In this document: piece after piece, positions 1 through 12,855 of the stretch | How positions within the stretch are numbered: the stretch's first letter is position 1 | How the letters are laid out: every line of letters begins with the position of its first letter | Notes under the pieces: generated by a model | The model's database searches: none | What the model saw: only the letters and a program-made list of their open reading frames with translations | What the model was told of the DNA's origin: nothing | Position numbers and translations under genes: made by a program | Source of the DNA: Cliona cf. orientalis | Taxonomy: Eukaryota; Porifera; Demospongiae; Clionaida; Clionaidae | DNA: 64,000 nucleotides | Direction: 5' to 3' | Assembly (NCBI GenBank): GCA_963930775.1 | Contig: OZ005694.1 | Location: 6,069,054-6,133,053 of the forward strand

Positions 1-58
1 CAGTAGCTATATATAGCCGTACACAGTCACTATTAGCATAAGCTTCATGTATCCTCAG

Positions 59-3000
59 GTGGCTGGTCCTCCCCTGCCATCAGTGGTACTAGACCTCCTC
101 CCTGTTCTGACTTCTCTCTCACCAGCATTGCTGACTACAGGGCTCTCATGTTTGGAGGAAGGGATGAGGTGCATTTAATCAGAACCTCTGAAATCTACCT
201 TATTGACTTCCAGACACTGGTACAATAATAGCGCTCATACACCTACACAGTATAGTGGGAACTTTTCACATGGTGCAATCAGTTTTTTGTCGCAGTAGTA
301 GATAGCTAGATCCGGCTTCTGCCTCACATATATAAAATCTTGAAAATATTCAATTATGTTAGCTGTGATCTCATTGGAGCACAGGCACAAATTGATGGTA
401 TTGGGAGGTAACTCTGAGAAATTTTACTTAGGCAATTATTACTATGGGCACTGCATGCTTATGCATGTATGCTGGACTATACTTTATGGACACATTAATT
501 TTAATTTTAGGTTATAAAATTATTATAGCTATATCCCACTCTGATTCTCAGTCCTTCATTATATATGTGTCATTATGGCTGCATTATCTATCATGCACCC
601 AATATCTTGGTCAGCCCTATAATAATTATTATATAATATATCCCACCTATGTATACTCTTCTACTATAACAAGTGGGGTATAACTGTGATATATTCCCTC
701 CCTGAGGGGTACAAGGGAATATTATATGATCCATAATTATATTCCTCCCTGTGGCTATTATTTTGACCAACCAGAGCCATTGTTTTAGTTCACACAAGCA
801 GTCGTGTCATTATACCTAATACATTTGCGTGTGCACCAGCACTAAGGCATGGGCACCATACAACATAGGCATGCATGACAGTAGATATTGTTTACACAGA
901 CACGGAAACTCACGCGCACTAATTGATACTAATCATGAACCAATTAGCTATCGCTCGATCTGACAGTTCTACCACGTGGCAAGTTCAACAGTACAGTGCA
1001 ATGGCAAGTGAACTGTAGTCCAAATCTAGATACATATAGCGTAAATCCATTCAGTAGCCATTGCCTGAGTTGAACAGTGAAACTATTTTAATATTTTCGA
1101 AGCTACCTGACTGTCTTCTATTCACAGAAAGTTGAAGCACTAGTTGATACAACTAGCCATGGTTCCGTGACTCAAGCCATCCGTCATCGGTTGTGTCTTT
1201 GCTGGTTTGTTTTCTGTGCAACTCTCTTTCTGTTCAAAACTGTTGTTGCTAGGTTAGAACAGTTGTTGCTATGCATGTAGACTACGGTGCGCATGACTTT
1301 TAGCCAATCAGGTGGGATATATAATAGTTATAGCACGGTTGCCAGGGATTTATGGCGACGTAAACCACCCTTGTCCTCGGGCTACGCCCTTGGACTCGGG
1401 TCGGTTTACTGCCATAAATCCCTGGCCCCGTGCTATAACTATAACATATTTCCCTGTCCTCAGGCCCTTCCCAGATTTTCACCATTGGATACTGATGTTG
1501 AAATGATCAGAATATAGGGTGTGGGTAGCATCACACCTGCAATGTCCATGCTTGCTTTTCAGCGAGCAAAATTGAATATATATAGCTACCGTACCCTCTC
1601 GAAAGAGGGCCCATGGGCGGTGCACCTTACATTGGGCCAATATTCGAGGTATCGGTATCGAGTTTATACGCGAAAGAACGCCCAGGTAAGTTACTCACGC
1701 TAGCTTCATAATTTGAATAGTAGCAGCTACTACTATTGATTTCAGCCATTATTCAAGCACGGTAATACCAATCCAGAGCAAGGGTGGCTGTGATACTTCA
1801 CCGTGTGTCTTAGAGTGCAGCCTTATTAAGTGGGCATGGCTACGATCGCTAGCTGTGTACCGGCTCGTTTATTTCCGCTGAAACGTGGCATAAAGCTAGC
1901 TAGGCTTAGTTTTACAAACCAGCCATTTGAGCTGCGTTTTCAAGGGTAGGTACACATCATGCATGGGCGCATATTTGAGTAAACACTAGACCTTAGCAGG
2001 AAATTGAGCCCAAAATGTGGGGTGGGCCGACATTCCGTAGTGGGCCCTCTTTCGCGAGGGTACGGTATATGCAAGTCTATATACATGTAAGCATGGGCTA
2101 CTATCATACAGTGTCCAATCTCCTCTGATCATTCCTATAATTATTATTATGATTATGTTCTGCCATACAGATTATTACCAAACTGGAGAGGCAAGATAGA
2201 GAGCCATGGCCAGTTGGGAGATCATACCATGCTGCTTGCTGCCTTGGCTTTGGTAGCCAGCACCCTCACCTGCTAATCACTGGTGGAGTGAATAATGATG
2301 ACAAGACTCTGGGAGATGCCTGGTTATTTGATGTGACCAACAGAAGATGGAAGGAGGTCAGGGGAGTGGGTGATGAATAGGACATAGTGCATGTCATGTA
2401 AGTAACAGCTCCCCCTACTAGCTAGAGGTCCTCCACGAAAAATCGTCCCCCCAAGACACTTTATATTGTAGTAAGTGGTCCCCCTAAGATAACTCGTGTC
2501 ATCTCCCTCAAACTCAAGTGGTCCTTATACCATCAGATAATTTCTAAGTGCCTTTTGTGGAATGAGGATAATAATGTAATAATCCCTAGCTGATGCTAAA
2601 ATTAATGTATATGCATGTATAGCCGGTAAAATTAGTAAGAGCTGTTGTATTATAATATGTCATGATGATATCACATTTTTAAATTAGCTAACGCTTCCTG
2701 ATGATATTCAGTCAACAAGGTGGTCCCACTTAGTGAAAGCTATTTCTCTGGCATCAGGTCTCACTGAGGTCACTATGTTTGGTGGTTCAAGTTCTCTTCA
2801 CTCACAAGACTGTATAGCAGTAACTACCATCATAACGTTCAGTGAGTTGAATCTGCGTTCTATGTAGCCTCGTCCCCAGGCTCCCCGATCTTTTTCAACG
2901 CACGCCCCGATCAGGGGACGAGGCTATGTTCTATGTACATGCAGTGATTAGGTTTTAATTTTATTCAGAATATTCAGAAAGCACATGGCATTTGGTGAGT

Positions 3001-4645
3001 GTGGCTAAAACTGACGAGTTGGGATCCAATAGAAGACTCCAGGAGAAGATTGAAAAAATTAAGCAATTTGCCAGAGCGGCTCCAGCAGTGTCCAGTGGTG
3101 ATGGAGCTGAAGTAGAAGGCTTGAGGGATGCCTTGAGGGCTGTACAGATGAGGGAGAGGGAGCTACAGCAACAGCTGGTAGACGCTAATAAAACAATGGA
3201 GCAAAGAATTAAGGTATAATATAATATTAGGAATTTGTAATAATAAGTAAGTACATAGCTAGTGAATTTGATGCTTTAATATGTAGCTCTGCACAGCGAA
3301 GTACATTAAATTTTAGAACCATTGGCAAAAGATAATAGCTAGCATGACTCTACCATGCACTAGCCTCTACGCTTTATCGTGTTGAATAATATTAATACTG
3401 GGAGTATGATGCCTGGGAATAATAATCGATCCCTATATATGGCTAGAAGAATTTTTCATGTGCATAATAATAATATTATATAATGTATGTAATAAGCCTT
3501 ATGTATCAGTAGTGGCAGGCACCTATATAGCTACTATATAATAATATGCCCTACAACATGTGATGTCTGTATTGGAAAACCACATTAGGTATTTATAATA
3601 ATATTAATATTGGCTTATATACTCTTTAGCTTAACAGATAATAATATTGAACCACCTACATGTGAGTATGCTAAACTTATTTCCACTAAAGGAAATTGAA
3701 AACCAAAGAGATGAGGTTGTTGACCAACTGAGTCAGCGAGAACAACAGCTAAGTCAGCATTTACAACAAGAGCATGACCAGGTCCAACAGCAGCATGAGC
3801 AGGAGTATCAGAGATCCCGAGAGAGGGTGGAGTATGCTGAAGTGAGAGCCAGAGAGGCTGAGGCTCAGCTACATCAAGTCCAGTCACACTGGGTCATTCC
3901 AAGAAATGAGATTGAACTCACTGAGGAGATACTGGGCCAGGGTGCATACGGAGAGGTTAAAGTAGCCAAGTTCAGGGGAACCCGTGTCGCTGCAAAATGC
4001 TACCACCAGATTCTTCTCTCTGAGCACAACCTTCGACTGTTTCGTCGTGAGATCAGCATGGCCGCTCGTCTTCGCCATCCCAACCTGGTCCAGTTCATTG
4101 GAGCTTCAATAGAGGGAGAGCTGATTCTTGTGACAGAGCTGATGACGACAAGCCTAGGAGCTCTGATGCACCGTGGACCACTCAGTGAAGCCAATATCAC
4201 CTCCATCAGCCTGGACGTAGCTCGAGCCCTCAACTACCTCCACCTGATGCAGCCACACCCCATCATCCATCGAGACATCTGCAGCGGTAATGTTCTCCTT
4301 GACCCACTCCCAGAGGACTGCTGGAAAGCCAAAGTCTCCGACTATGGCTCAGTCAATATTCTCCAGCATGTGATAACAGCTCATCCTGGGAATCCCTTCT
4401 ATGCAGCCCCTGAATCTGAATATCCAAGGCTTCAGACGGCAAAGATGGATATCTACAGCTTTGGTGTTCTTCTAGCAGAGATGCTGACCAATGAGCTGCC
4501 AGAGAAGAAAGATCGTCATCGACAGATTCTCAAGATCTCTGTGGAACGACCAAACTTTGTTGAACTAGTTACGCAGTGTCTTAGTGAGGAAGGAGACCAC
4601 CGCCCCTCTGCTCAAGACATAATGACACAACTTAGTGAAGTGTGA
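59..4645 (+). CDS. Kelch-coiled coil-TKL-like kinase gene, copy A (5' end outside window)
   Basis: Five exons are visible: 59-219, 2171-2356, 2688-2841, 2969-3213 and 3692-4645. All have AG/GT borders and compatible phases (1-0-0-1-0). The exon holding the start and the first three kelch motifs lies left of the window. Exons 2-4 each give one kelch motif (double Gly, then an aromatic/Trp-rich strand). Exon 5 closes the propeller (motif STWHLV) and starts a Glu/Gln/Arg-rich coiled coil that continues into exon 6. The rest of exon 6 is a protein kinase with glycine loop GQGAYGEV, ATP-binding lysine in VAAK, HRD, DYG in place of DFG, and APE. No break is seen in the visible part. The kinase resembles the sponge TKL-like kinases that start with an HWVI-type lead. 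Substrate is unknown; the propeller is probably a recruitment module and the protein is probably cytoplasmic, since no membrane segment is seen. Confidence 0.75.
1322..1446. repeat. Foldback element
   Basis: Two arms of about 40 bp are inverted copies. The left arm contains TTATAGCACGG and CCAGGGATTTATGGC, and the right arm contains the reverse complements. They enclose a short, itself partly palindromic, GC-rich centre. This is typical of a non-autonomous foldback transposon. No target duplication is resolved. Confidence 0.6.
1587..2067. mobile_element. TA-flanked MITE with CCGTACCCTC ends
   Basis: The left end reads TA-CCGTACCCTCTCGAAAGA and the right end is its near-perfect inverted copy ending GAGGGTACGG-TA. 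Inverted repeats are about 25 bp and the size is about 480 bp. TA target and CCGTA ends suggest a Tc1/mariner-type non-autonomous element, related in its first bases to the CCGTAAAT element at 11182. No transposase is seen. Confidence 0.65.
2865..2926. mobile_element. Small MITE of the TAGCCTCG family in intron 4 of copy A
   Basis: A 62-bp foldback starts TAGCCTCGTCCCC and ends with the inverse. It is flanked by direct repeats GTTCTATG (2857-2864 and 2928-2935). It sits 23 bases behind the exon 4 splice donor. Related ends occur at 28381-28449 and, as TAGTCTCG, at 16966-17267. Confidence 0.6.
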
Positions 4646-5398
4646 GACAAGGTAACATTAGCTACTTAATGATATTTTGTGTACCCATTTAGTATAAGTC
4701 ACTGTGTTAGCTAATACTTTTTTAATTTGAAGAGTGCATTTTTTTTATGCTGTAACTATAATTATGCTACCATAAGATTCTGTTACTACCCTTTATTGTT
4801 ATGCTTGAGTGACTCAGAATCACTATTGTGACAAAAAGCGTGTGGTCAAAATAATAGGGGTTAATCCATAGGACCGCCTCATGAACTGAATCTCCCCATC
4901 TTTTTGTTAATGGATACACCCCAAGCTGTGAACTTCAGGCAGGTGTGGGTTCATGGCACATCGAATCAAATATCTGGTATTCATAGAAATGTTTCGTGAA
5001 AGTTGATAGGGTACTATCTCTCCTTGCCACAAAGCATATTATCACAAGCCATAGCTCTTTAATACATGTATGTAATAATGGGCAGTCTCTATTCAGTGGA
5101 CTGGACCACTGGACTGGAATACTGGACTTTCCTTTGATCCCAAAATTACATCCCGAGTCCCATTCAACCTCCGGCCAACCTCCCCCAGGAGTGGAATGCG
5201 TCTAGTACGACCTCTGGACCCTCACAAACACTCCCCCACCCAGTGACACACTCAATAACAAACAACAAATCACTCAAGTCACATAAAATAACCCTAGCCT
5301 ATTGTGCATAATAGGAGATTATGTCATAATTTATGCGCATGCGTACGTACAATGCATTGCATGACATTGTGGGTGTGGCATTTTGGGTAGCCATGTCC
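4646..5398. other. Intergenic A-B
   Basis: Holds the 3' flank of copy A and a stretch (about 4930-5200) that is a diverged relative of the 14270-14690 and 33150-33560 stretches upstream of copies C and E. In this copy the long open frame of those stretches is not kept. No gene is seen. Confidence 0.55.
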
Positions 5399-8300
5399 AT
5401 GCTAAGAGCTCTTGGCTTGAAGCGACCTATGAGCCAAAGCCAAGGGCCTTCCACTATGCTGATGTAGTTCGAGGAGAATTGCTTGTCTTTGCTGGTTGGC
5501 AAGTAGACTTTGCCAAGATCAAGGAAAAATTGTCGTCCACTATCCAAGTCTTTCAGTAGCTATCTAGAACAGTGGAAGCGCTACAGACCACAGGCTGTCC
5601 ACCAAAAGGACTGTTTGCTGGTGGCTGCTGTGTTTTCCAAGTGGTGACCTGTACGTGTATGGAGGCCATGATGGGTCCAATGATCGTGGTGGACTCTACA
5701 AGTTGTCCTCTGGGAAATGGAGTCAGTTGTCAGATGAATCAGATGTGAATAGTCCAATAAAGAAAAATGGATGTGGAATGGTCTGTTTCAACAAGAAGAA
5801 AGTAGCTGTCATTGGAGGCTATGGCCTACTACCTGCCTCACTCCAGCCTGGAGCATCATTCATCAAGGATAAATGCTACAGTGATGGAGAAGGATGGACA
5901 AATGAAATCCATATTTTTGATACTGATGAATGTGAGCTATTGTATCTATACACAGTCACTGTTAGCATAAGCTCCATGCATCCTCAGGTGTCTGGTCCTC
6001 CCCTGCCATCAGTGGTACTAGACCTCCTCTCTATTCTCTTTTCACTCTCACCAGCATTGATGACTACAGGGCTCTCATGTGTGGAGGATATGATGGGGAA
6101 CATAAAAAGACAACCTCTGAAGTCTACCTTATTGACTTCCAGGCATTGGTACAATAATAATGCTTGTACACAGTATAGCGGGAAAGTTTTCATGGTACAT
6201 TAAGTTTTTGTGCCTGCAGTACGTGTAGTTAGATCCCCCTGCCCTGCCTCAAAAATAAACCATAAGAATTTTATGTATGTTAGCTGACAGTGGAGATGTA
6301 TGTGATCTCCCCTGGCACTGGAGCACAGGCAATAAATTTAAAATCACGCATAAAAGTTTATTTTGAAGAATTCTTCCTTATCTTGATATGTTACGTAGCT
6401 AGTCAAGTTTGGCCATCCTTGTCCTCTGACCCTTTCCCAGATTTTCAATCTTGGATACTGATGTTGAAATGATGGTAATAGGTGTGTGGGTACCACGCCC
6501 ATGCTTGCTTTTCAGCAAGCAACATTGATAATCTGGAAACACAACTAGACATATAGACTATATATACAGTCTCCAATCACCTCTGATCATGCTTATTTGT
6601 TTTGTCATACAGATTGTTACCAAACTTGAGAGACAAGAGAGAGAGCCATGGCCAGTTGGAAGATCATTCCATGCTGCTTGCTGCCTTGGCTTTGGTAGCC
6701 AGCACCCTCACCTGCTAGTCACTGGTGGATGGGATAATGATGGCAAGACTCTGAGAGATGCCTGGTTATTTGATGTGACCAACAGAAGGTGGAAGGAGGT
6801 CAGTGGAGTGGGCTACATTTTATGAATATGTACCTTCTTGGAGGTATATATATAATGCAACTAGAGGTCCTCCCAGATTTTATTGAGATAAGTCGTCCCC
6901 CAAGACATCTTGTGTTGTAGCCCCCTGGCTGAGATAACCGTTGTATCACCATAGTTGGCATCCCTCAAACAAGCGATCCTCCCTTTTAATTAGTGTTTTC
7001 AGTACAAACACACCATCAAATTAGTGTTAGAGTATATATAGCTGCAGTTAACCATTTTAAAATTCATTCCTTGTTGTCAAGGTTCTCTGGAGAATTGCTG
7101 CATGTAACAGCATTAGCAACGATCTTGTATATTATGGTAAAGGGTCACTATGTGTGTAAGTGTCATCCTTAAGTTATGCAATATTACGTAATCGTCAAAT
7201 GCTCTAAAGTGGCATAACTTTAAAATGAAAACAGATGACAAACTTCTAGAATCATTTTCCATATTTACCTGTATCTGTGCCAAATTTCATGATTCGATAC
7301 CCTTACCATTCGATACCTTTACTGTTTCAGAAAAGTAAATTTCTGCTAGGGATGTAATAACTACATGTACAGTGTACATCTAGCTAGTAAATTTTATAAG
7401 AACTGATATTTTGTCATGTCACATTGTTATTTTTATCATGCAGCTGACACTGCCTGATGATATTCAGTCAACAAGGTGGGCCTACTCAGTAACAGGTATT
7501 TCTCTGGCACCAGGTCTCACTGAGGTTACTGTGTTTGGAGGTACGAGTTCTCATCTCATAAATGACTGTATAACAGCAACTACCATCGTATCATTTGGTG
7601 AGTCTAATCCTTATCTTCATCATGTCAGGTGGATGATTGGGTTGGGGTTCAGATTTCACGTAACCTCCCTATCTAGTACTGCATACTTAATTGGGGTGAG
7701 CCTGAGCGAGCTCCACATAAACGGTACAGCTATGCGCGAATTTTATATTATGTATGGTACGTCGGTCACGTGAAATTATATACCCAGCGATGCTCTATGG
7801 ACATGAAACACGAAACATTCTATTGCGCATTCTCATGCCTGGGACACGGGCCACATACATACGCCGTTCTAATTTAGCGAATTGCAAATTTACACTCGTG
7901 CTTTTAGTACTCCACCTGCACCACGCATCACCATCATGGCGCATGGCATCAACACTGAACCAAGTGTAAACCAGAGAAAAGTATTAAAGGCTGCAAAGGA
8001 GGACACAGCTCATTGTAAATCATAGTCAGCTCAACAGCGTGAGGAGCGGCTAAGAAAGCGATCGAGACTATGATAGACTTGCTGCTCACCGAGACTCAGT
8101 GTACAACAGAGGCAGCTATGCGGCTGTCTTACCAGATTACGGTAGCTATTAATTGTTGGCATAGAATAGATACTGCGTGGAAGGGGCTAACGGGTACTGA
8201 GGTACACGGCAACTACGACGTATGCTTGGATCTGTTTACATGGTCTTCACAATCTATGCCGCTGCTTTTCGGGTCTCGGCTACAGCCTATAATATTCTAA

Positions 8301-9108
8301 TAACCTCAATGTATACAGCCACGCCTCAAAGTGAAATTTGACAGAATTCAACGCTCGCTCAGGCTCGCCTCTAAAACACTAGTACAATGTATGGAAAAAA
8401 GTAAATGCACGTGCATTTCTGGTAAAGGTTGTCAATCGCTCCTTATTAAGTTTTGTAGAATTCTAATTATTAAAAATAATTGGATCATACATCGTAACTA
8501 TGGTATAATATCTTAGCACATGCCAGCCGGGCGGCCGTCTGTGTATATACTAATTGTTTGAAAAGGCAGATTTTATCTTAATCAGTGTGTGTATTATGTA
8601 TTATCGTATGGTCTAATTATTCGTTTACATAGAAATGTATGGAGAAAGTAATTTCAAACACGTTTTGATAAAAACCCGTATCATCGATATCCGCGAGTTT
8701 GACCATGCAGTACCACTGTGAGTTTGAAAGAGAAGCGTAGCCAAGTATGAAGAACAGTGTTATAGCGATAGGTGTCCAAGCTATCTACGCTCGCTAGTAC
8801 GCCGTTATCGGTATGCTACGAAGAGTGCTCAGTTCGGATATTGGGCGCCTGCCGACGGTATTCGTTGTGTTGCCGTATGGTATCTATAATGAATTGATTC
8901 GTTCAGCAATACGTCTCCTAGGCATTCTTCACAGCTGTTCCACTGAGCGGTATATATACTGCTTCTTGTTCGTTCATTCATCGTTGGACGGTCGCCGTTG
9001 CTAGCTAGCTAGCTACGTTCGAAATTGATTTTTCTTCCAGGGGGTGTGGTTATATGTCCGAGCCGTTCGATCCATCTCAGGTTCGCAATGGCACCATACG
9101 ATAAAATC

Positions 9109-9251
9109 GTTATTACCATAGTAGAACGCGATACCTGGGAAACATCACTCGTTCATTGCCTTAGTATTATTACTCGTGCTTCGCACTCGTAACAATACTC
9201 GGCAATGAACTCGTGATATTTCCCGGTATCGCGTTCTACTATGGTAATAAC
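9109..9251. repeat. Foldback repeat
   Basis: About 143 bp. The left arm starts GTTATTACCATAGTAGAACG and the right arm is its inverse ending CTACTATGGTAATAAC. The arms pair along nearly their whole length with a short loop near 9178. A non-autonomous foldback element is likely. Confidence 0.6.
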
Positions 9252-9437
9252 TATATATTCTAGCCCGTTGCTATGTGGTTACTAAGGTATACAAGGTACT
9301 GTATATGTGATACAGTCCCTCCTTGTAGGGCTCATGTCCATATGTTTACTATTATACAGTTCCTGAGGGCCAGGGCAACAGTTCTTGGGGGCTAAAAACA
9401 TGTTTATTGTATCCATGGAAACAATGGGCTAGAAAAT

Positions 9438-9554
9438 AATTAATGACCAATCCCTCGCTTTGTATGCAGTATAAGAAGCACTCATCCCTCCGGCAAAGCC
9501 CTCGGGATTTGTGCTTCTATACTGCATACAAACCTTGGGAGTTGGTCAATAACT
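9438..9554. repeat. Foldback repeat
   Basis: Arms containing TTTGTATGCAGTATA and its inverse TATACTGCATACAAA, bounded by TGACCAA and TTGGTCA, enclose a short centre. A small foldback element is likely. Confidence 0.55.
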
Positions 9555-9602
9555 ATTACTAATTACCCCGCGCGCATGCGCAAGGGGGTAAAGTAATCGG
9601 TC

Positions 9603-9655
9603 GTGTCGTCGTTGTCGTTGTCGTTGTTGTCGTTGTTGTTGTTGTCGTTGTCGTT
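9603..9655. repeat. GTC/GTT simple repeat
   Basis: Trinucleotide tract of GTC and GTT units. It reads as poly-Val in one frame but has no gene context. Confidence 0.7.
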
Positions 9656-11181
9656 AGCACAAAAATCGCCATATCTCGAGATATAGGCGTCTAAGCGACT
9701 CGTAATCACAACGAATCAATCAAATTCGGCGAAAAACTGGCTTCAGTGTGCATCAAATCGAGGGATACGGTCCACGAGCGTCACAAATAGTGCCTTTTTG
9801 TTGGCCACCGTAGCCACGCCTCTCGACAGTGCCCATCAATGCATATGCATACCAATTGTGCTTTCTGCTCATGCGCACAACTAAGTGGCCAAGCATATGA
9901 CTGGTAAAGATCGTCGATGTTCTAACTAATGCTCGTGATGTCTACAGTGACTGAAATCTGTAACCAATCATAATGTAAGACAGCTATACTACTATTGTTA
10001 CAACAAATATAGATAGAAATTCATATGTTCCTAGTTTGGACTAGGTCTGGGTGCAGAGAGCGCTTTTTCAAGTATCACCAGAACCCCCAGTAGGCTAAGC
10101 AGCATTTCTATTTCTCTGAAGTTTACAAAATTATAGCCATGCACTGAAAGTAAATCTATAGATTGCACAATGTGTGCGCGGGGTATGTGCTCTACAGAGC
10201 TCTAGTTAATTTTGTGGTCATAATCAATGATGTCACATGCATTCCAAGGGCCTACATGTAGGCTAGGAAACATGTGGATATACATTATTTATCAGACTCT
10301 CTTGATTTATCATGGGAGAAGGTGGCATGTGAGACTATTATGATTCTTCTTGGATGTACGTGTAGTGATTAGCTTTTAATCATTCTTCTCAGAATGCACA
10401 TGGCACTTGGTGGGTGTGGCTAAAACTGACGAGTTGGGATCCAATGGAAGACTCCAGGAGAAGATTAAGCAATTTGCCAGAGCAGCTCCAGCAATGTCCA
10501 GTGGTGATGGAGCTGAAGTAGAAGGCTTGAGGGATGCCTTGAGGGCTGTACAGATGAGGGAGAGGGAGCTACAGCAATAGCTGGAAGATGCTAACATGAG
10601 AGTGGAGCAAGGGAGGGAAAGAATTACGGTAACAGCTTAAATTTAATAATACATGTAACTAGCTACTATGTTACTGTTTGTGTGATAAGTACATGTAAGT
10701 AACTTTGAGAGGCAGTACACTAGTAAACTCAACACTTGGACATCTGCACAGTGATGTACATGTACATGCCAATAAAACCATTGGCAATAGTGGGATAGCT
10801 ATGACCCAACCATCCCCTAGCTTCTATTTTTCATATGGCATAGTACAATATTGAGAAGCTGGGAATGTAGGGGCCTAGCTGGGTAACATAATTCCTATAG
10901 CTAGATGAGGTTATAATTTTCATATTCGTATGCATGTATGGGGCTTATGTGTCACTACATCACCTTACAAGTATGCACCCTTATTAGTATGTGTGCGTGG
11001 GGGGGAGGGGGGAGGGGGAGGGGGGGATGGTATGTACAGACCTTATGATAAATTTTTAGTATGGCCAGTCAAGATCAAAGTGAAATTTGACCGGACATTT
11101 ATATCAAATGCCCGGACACCAATGTACATTAATTATAGCAGGGTATGTTGTGTAATACTACAGTACATGCATAGAATACTA

Positions 11182-11367
11182 CCGTAAATCGCGATTATTT
11201 CGTGTCTACAATATTTCGTGCGATAAATTTTCGCGTTAAATAATTTTCAGACAAACAACCCTGTACCGCATTGTTGTTAATATTGCACATGTATTTCGTG
11301 CGTTTAATTTTCATACAAGCCATGCTGTCAGAAAATATTTTAACATCGAAATATTCGCGATTTACGG
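11182..11367. mobile_element. Tc1/mariner-type MITE, CCGTAAATCGCGA ends
   Basis: 186 bp with inverted ends CCGTAAATCGCGA / TCGCGATTTACGG, flanked by TA (11180-11181 and 11368-11369). The paralogous site in copy D (about 25351) reads actaccagc with a single TA and no element. Both the insertion and the TA duplication are therefore directly visible. Confidence 0.85.
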
Positions 11368-11567
11368 TACCAGCAGCTGTACAGTGTAGTTGGCAGGTGC
11401 TAGGGACCAGCCTCCAAAACCATAGTTGACACAGTGACAACAGTGCAGCCTAAGCAGGATGCTAGTCAAACATTAAAAGTGTCCAGATAATCAAGTGAAT
11501 GGCAGGACATACTGGCTATTTGTCAGGCGTATTGTCCAACTGTTATCATAAGGTCTGTATACGTATA

Positions 11568-12283
11568 CAGTGGAACCTCTTTATAACGCACAAGTTGATG
11601 CATGAGAGTGTTTATTTAACTCCTTACATGGTTATAATAGGTTATACATTCAAAAATGAAACCTGACACATCAAGACATCTACATTATAGTCTGGGTGCC
11701 CAGACTTTGAATGCACAGTCTTTCTGAGGAATATGTAATGTATGCATATGAAGTCGCATTGTGGAGGCCAGATATAGCCTGGCACTTCCAGGCAATATCC
11801 AGCAACTGAGCTTCTCTACAGTCTTTAAACTGTTATTGCAGAGATGCCATATGCACAGCAAGTAGTGACCAATTTTTATACTCTTGCCAGTCTTAGCATT
11901 ACGCCATGACCTTTGATCACACCCCCTGTCCAAGCTCAGCGTTATGCGATGCATGCCCTTGACCTCGCCCCTTGTCAACTATCGGAGGTATGTCAGTATG
12001 AGTTGGTGCAAGTCTTCTTGTCCGTTATCCAGAGTTTAGAGGTGTCCACTATTTGGAGGATTCAGATAGTCTCGCTATCACTCAGACCTAACTTTCCGCA
12101 GCACCGGGTGTATTGCATTGCATCACCAGCAGGGAAGTTAGGTCTGGGTGATAGCGAGACTAGGGTTCAGACTACATGTGTATATTAGTTATATAGGAAG
12201 ATTGGCCGGTGCAAAGGCCAGATGTCCGTTAGACGGAGATGTTCGCTACTGATTTGGAGTGTCCGTTATAAGAGGTTCCACTG
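11568..12283. mobile_element. pogo-like non-autonomous element, copy 1
   Basis: Ends CAGTGGAACCTCTTTATAACG and the inverse CGTTATAAGAGGTTCCACTG enclose about 0.7 kb of non-coding DNA. CAGTGGAACCTC-type ends with the TATAACG motif are familiar from pogo/Tigger-like elements. A second, older foldback (12067-12162) is nested inside. The same composite occurs at 25581-26331, so it predates the block duplication. Confidence 0.55.
12067..12162. mobile_element. Nested 96-bp foldback, TAGTCTCG ends
   Basis: Starts TAGTCTCGCTATCACTCAGA and ends with the near inverse TCTGGGTGATAGCGAGACTA. It lies inside the CAGTGGAACC element and is repeated at the same place in copy D (26115-26210). Confidence 0.6.
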
Positions 12284-12855
12284 CATGTACAGCGTGTGAT
12301 GTCTGTCGAAAAATATTATTATACATGTAGATGTTTGAATTGGCTTACTCTTTAGTTGGCATGCATATGAGTTACCATAGTAATATTATTATGATAGCTG
12401 GAAAATTTGGCAGATTGGCTTCAGCCAGCGATAAAAAAAAATTGGCAGATTTTAATTTGGTAGAGGGCTAAGTTCAATCCCAAATTTTGATGCCTCTTCA
12501 TCCATGCTTATTGATCGAGGTGAGTCGTGGACAGCTGCATACAATGGCAGCATTTTTTCAAGAATTTGGACTCCAACCATCGATTTATATCTATTATATC
12601 CTGCACTAAAGAAGAATAAAAACGAGCCTTGAATGTGGTAGCAGTGATTAGAGTAATCGACAGGTTCCGCACAACAAGAACACATTTACGTACTGAGGGA
12701 GCTCACAGAGCATACCCACCTTCAGATGATGCGCGATCGCCTTTGTGCACACAAGCATACTATTATTAATAATAATAATATTGGTGGACTTTAATTTGGT
12801 GGTTGGCTGGTTGATCCACAATTTGAAATTTAATTCCCCACTATTTTTACTAAAG

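Larger units (their letters stand above)
220..2170. other. Long intron 2 of copy A
   Basis: About 1.95 kb between exons 2 and 3. It is AT-rich and holds the foldback at 1322-1446 and the TA-flanked inverted-repeat element at 1587-2067, listed separately. Short open frames here have no family signature and I do not regard them as genes. Confidence 0.6.
7598..10392. other. Swollen intron 4 of copy B
   Basis: About 2.8 kb without a convincing gene. It holds two foldbacks (9109-9251 and 9438-9554), a GTC/GTT simple repeat (9603-9655) and a degraded stretch at about 7990-8070. In one frame that stretch reads like the Arg/Glu-rich QREERLRKR repeats found in some transposon-linked proteins, but it contains stops. 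The matching intron of copy D is only about 0.2 kb, so nearly all of this is inserted DNA. Confidence 0.5.
10629..12855. other. Intron 5 of copy B
   Basis: About 2.2 kb, largely alignable to 24657-26397 plus 31229-31713 of copy D. It holds the TA-flanked MITE at 11182-11367 (absent from D) and the CAGTGGAACCTC element at 11568-12283 (shared with D). No gene is seen. Confidence 0.55.

Noticed and set aside
4000-4233. Minus-strand open frames repeated inside every kinase exon (64 and 77 residues)
   Set aside because: They lie antisense to a well-supported kinase frame and recur only because the exon recurs. Their sequences show no domain.
12452-12685. 77-residue minus-strand frame in intron 5 of B, identical in D (31300-31533)
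   Set aside because: Identity is explained by the recent block duplication. There is no homology, and the context is intronic.
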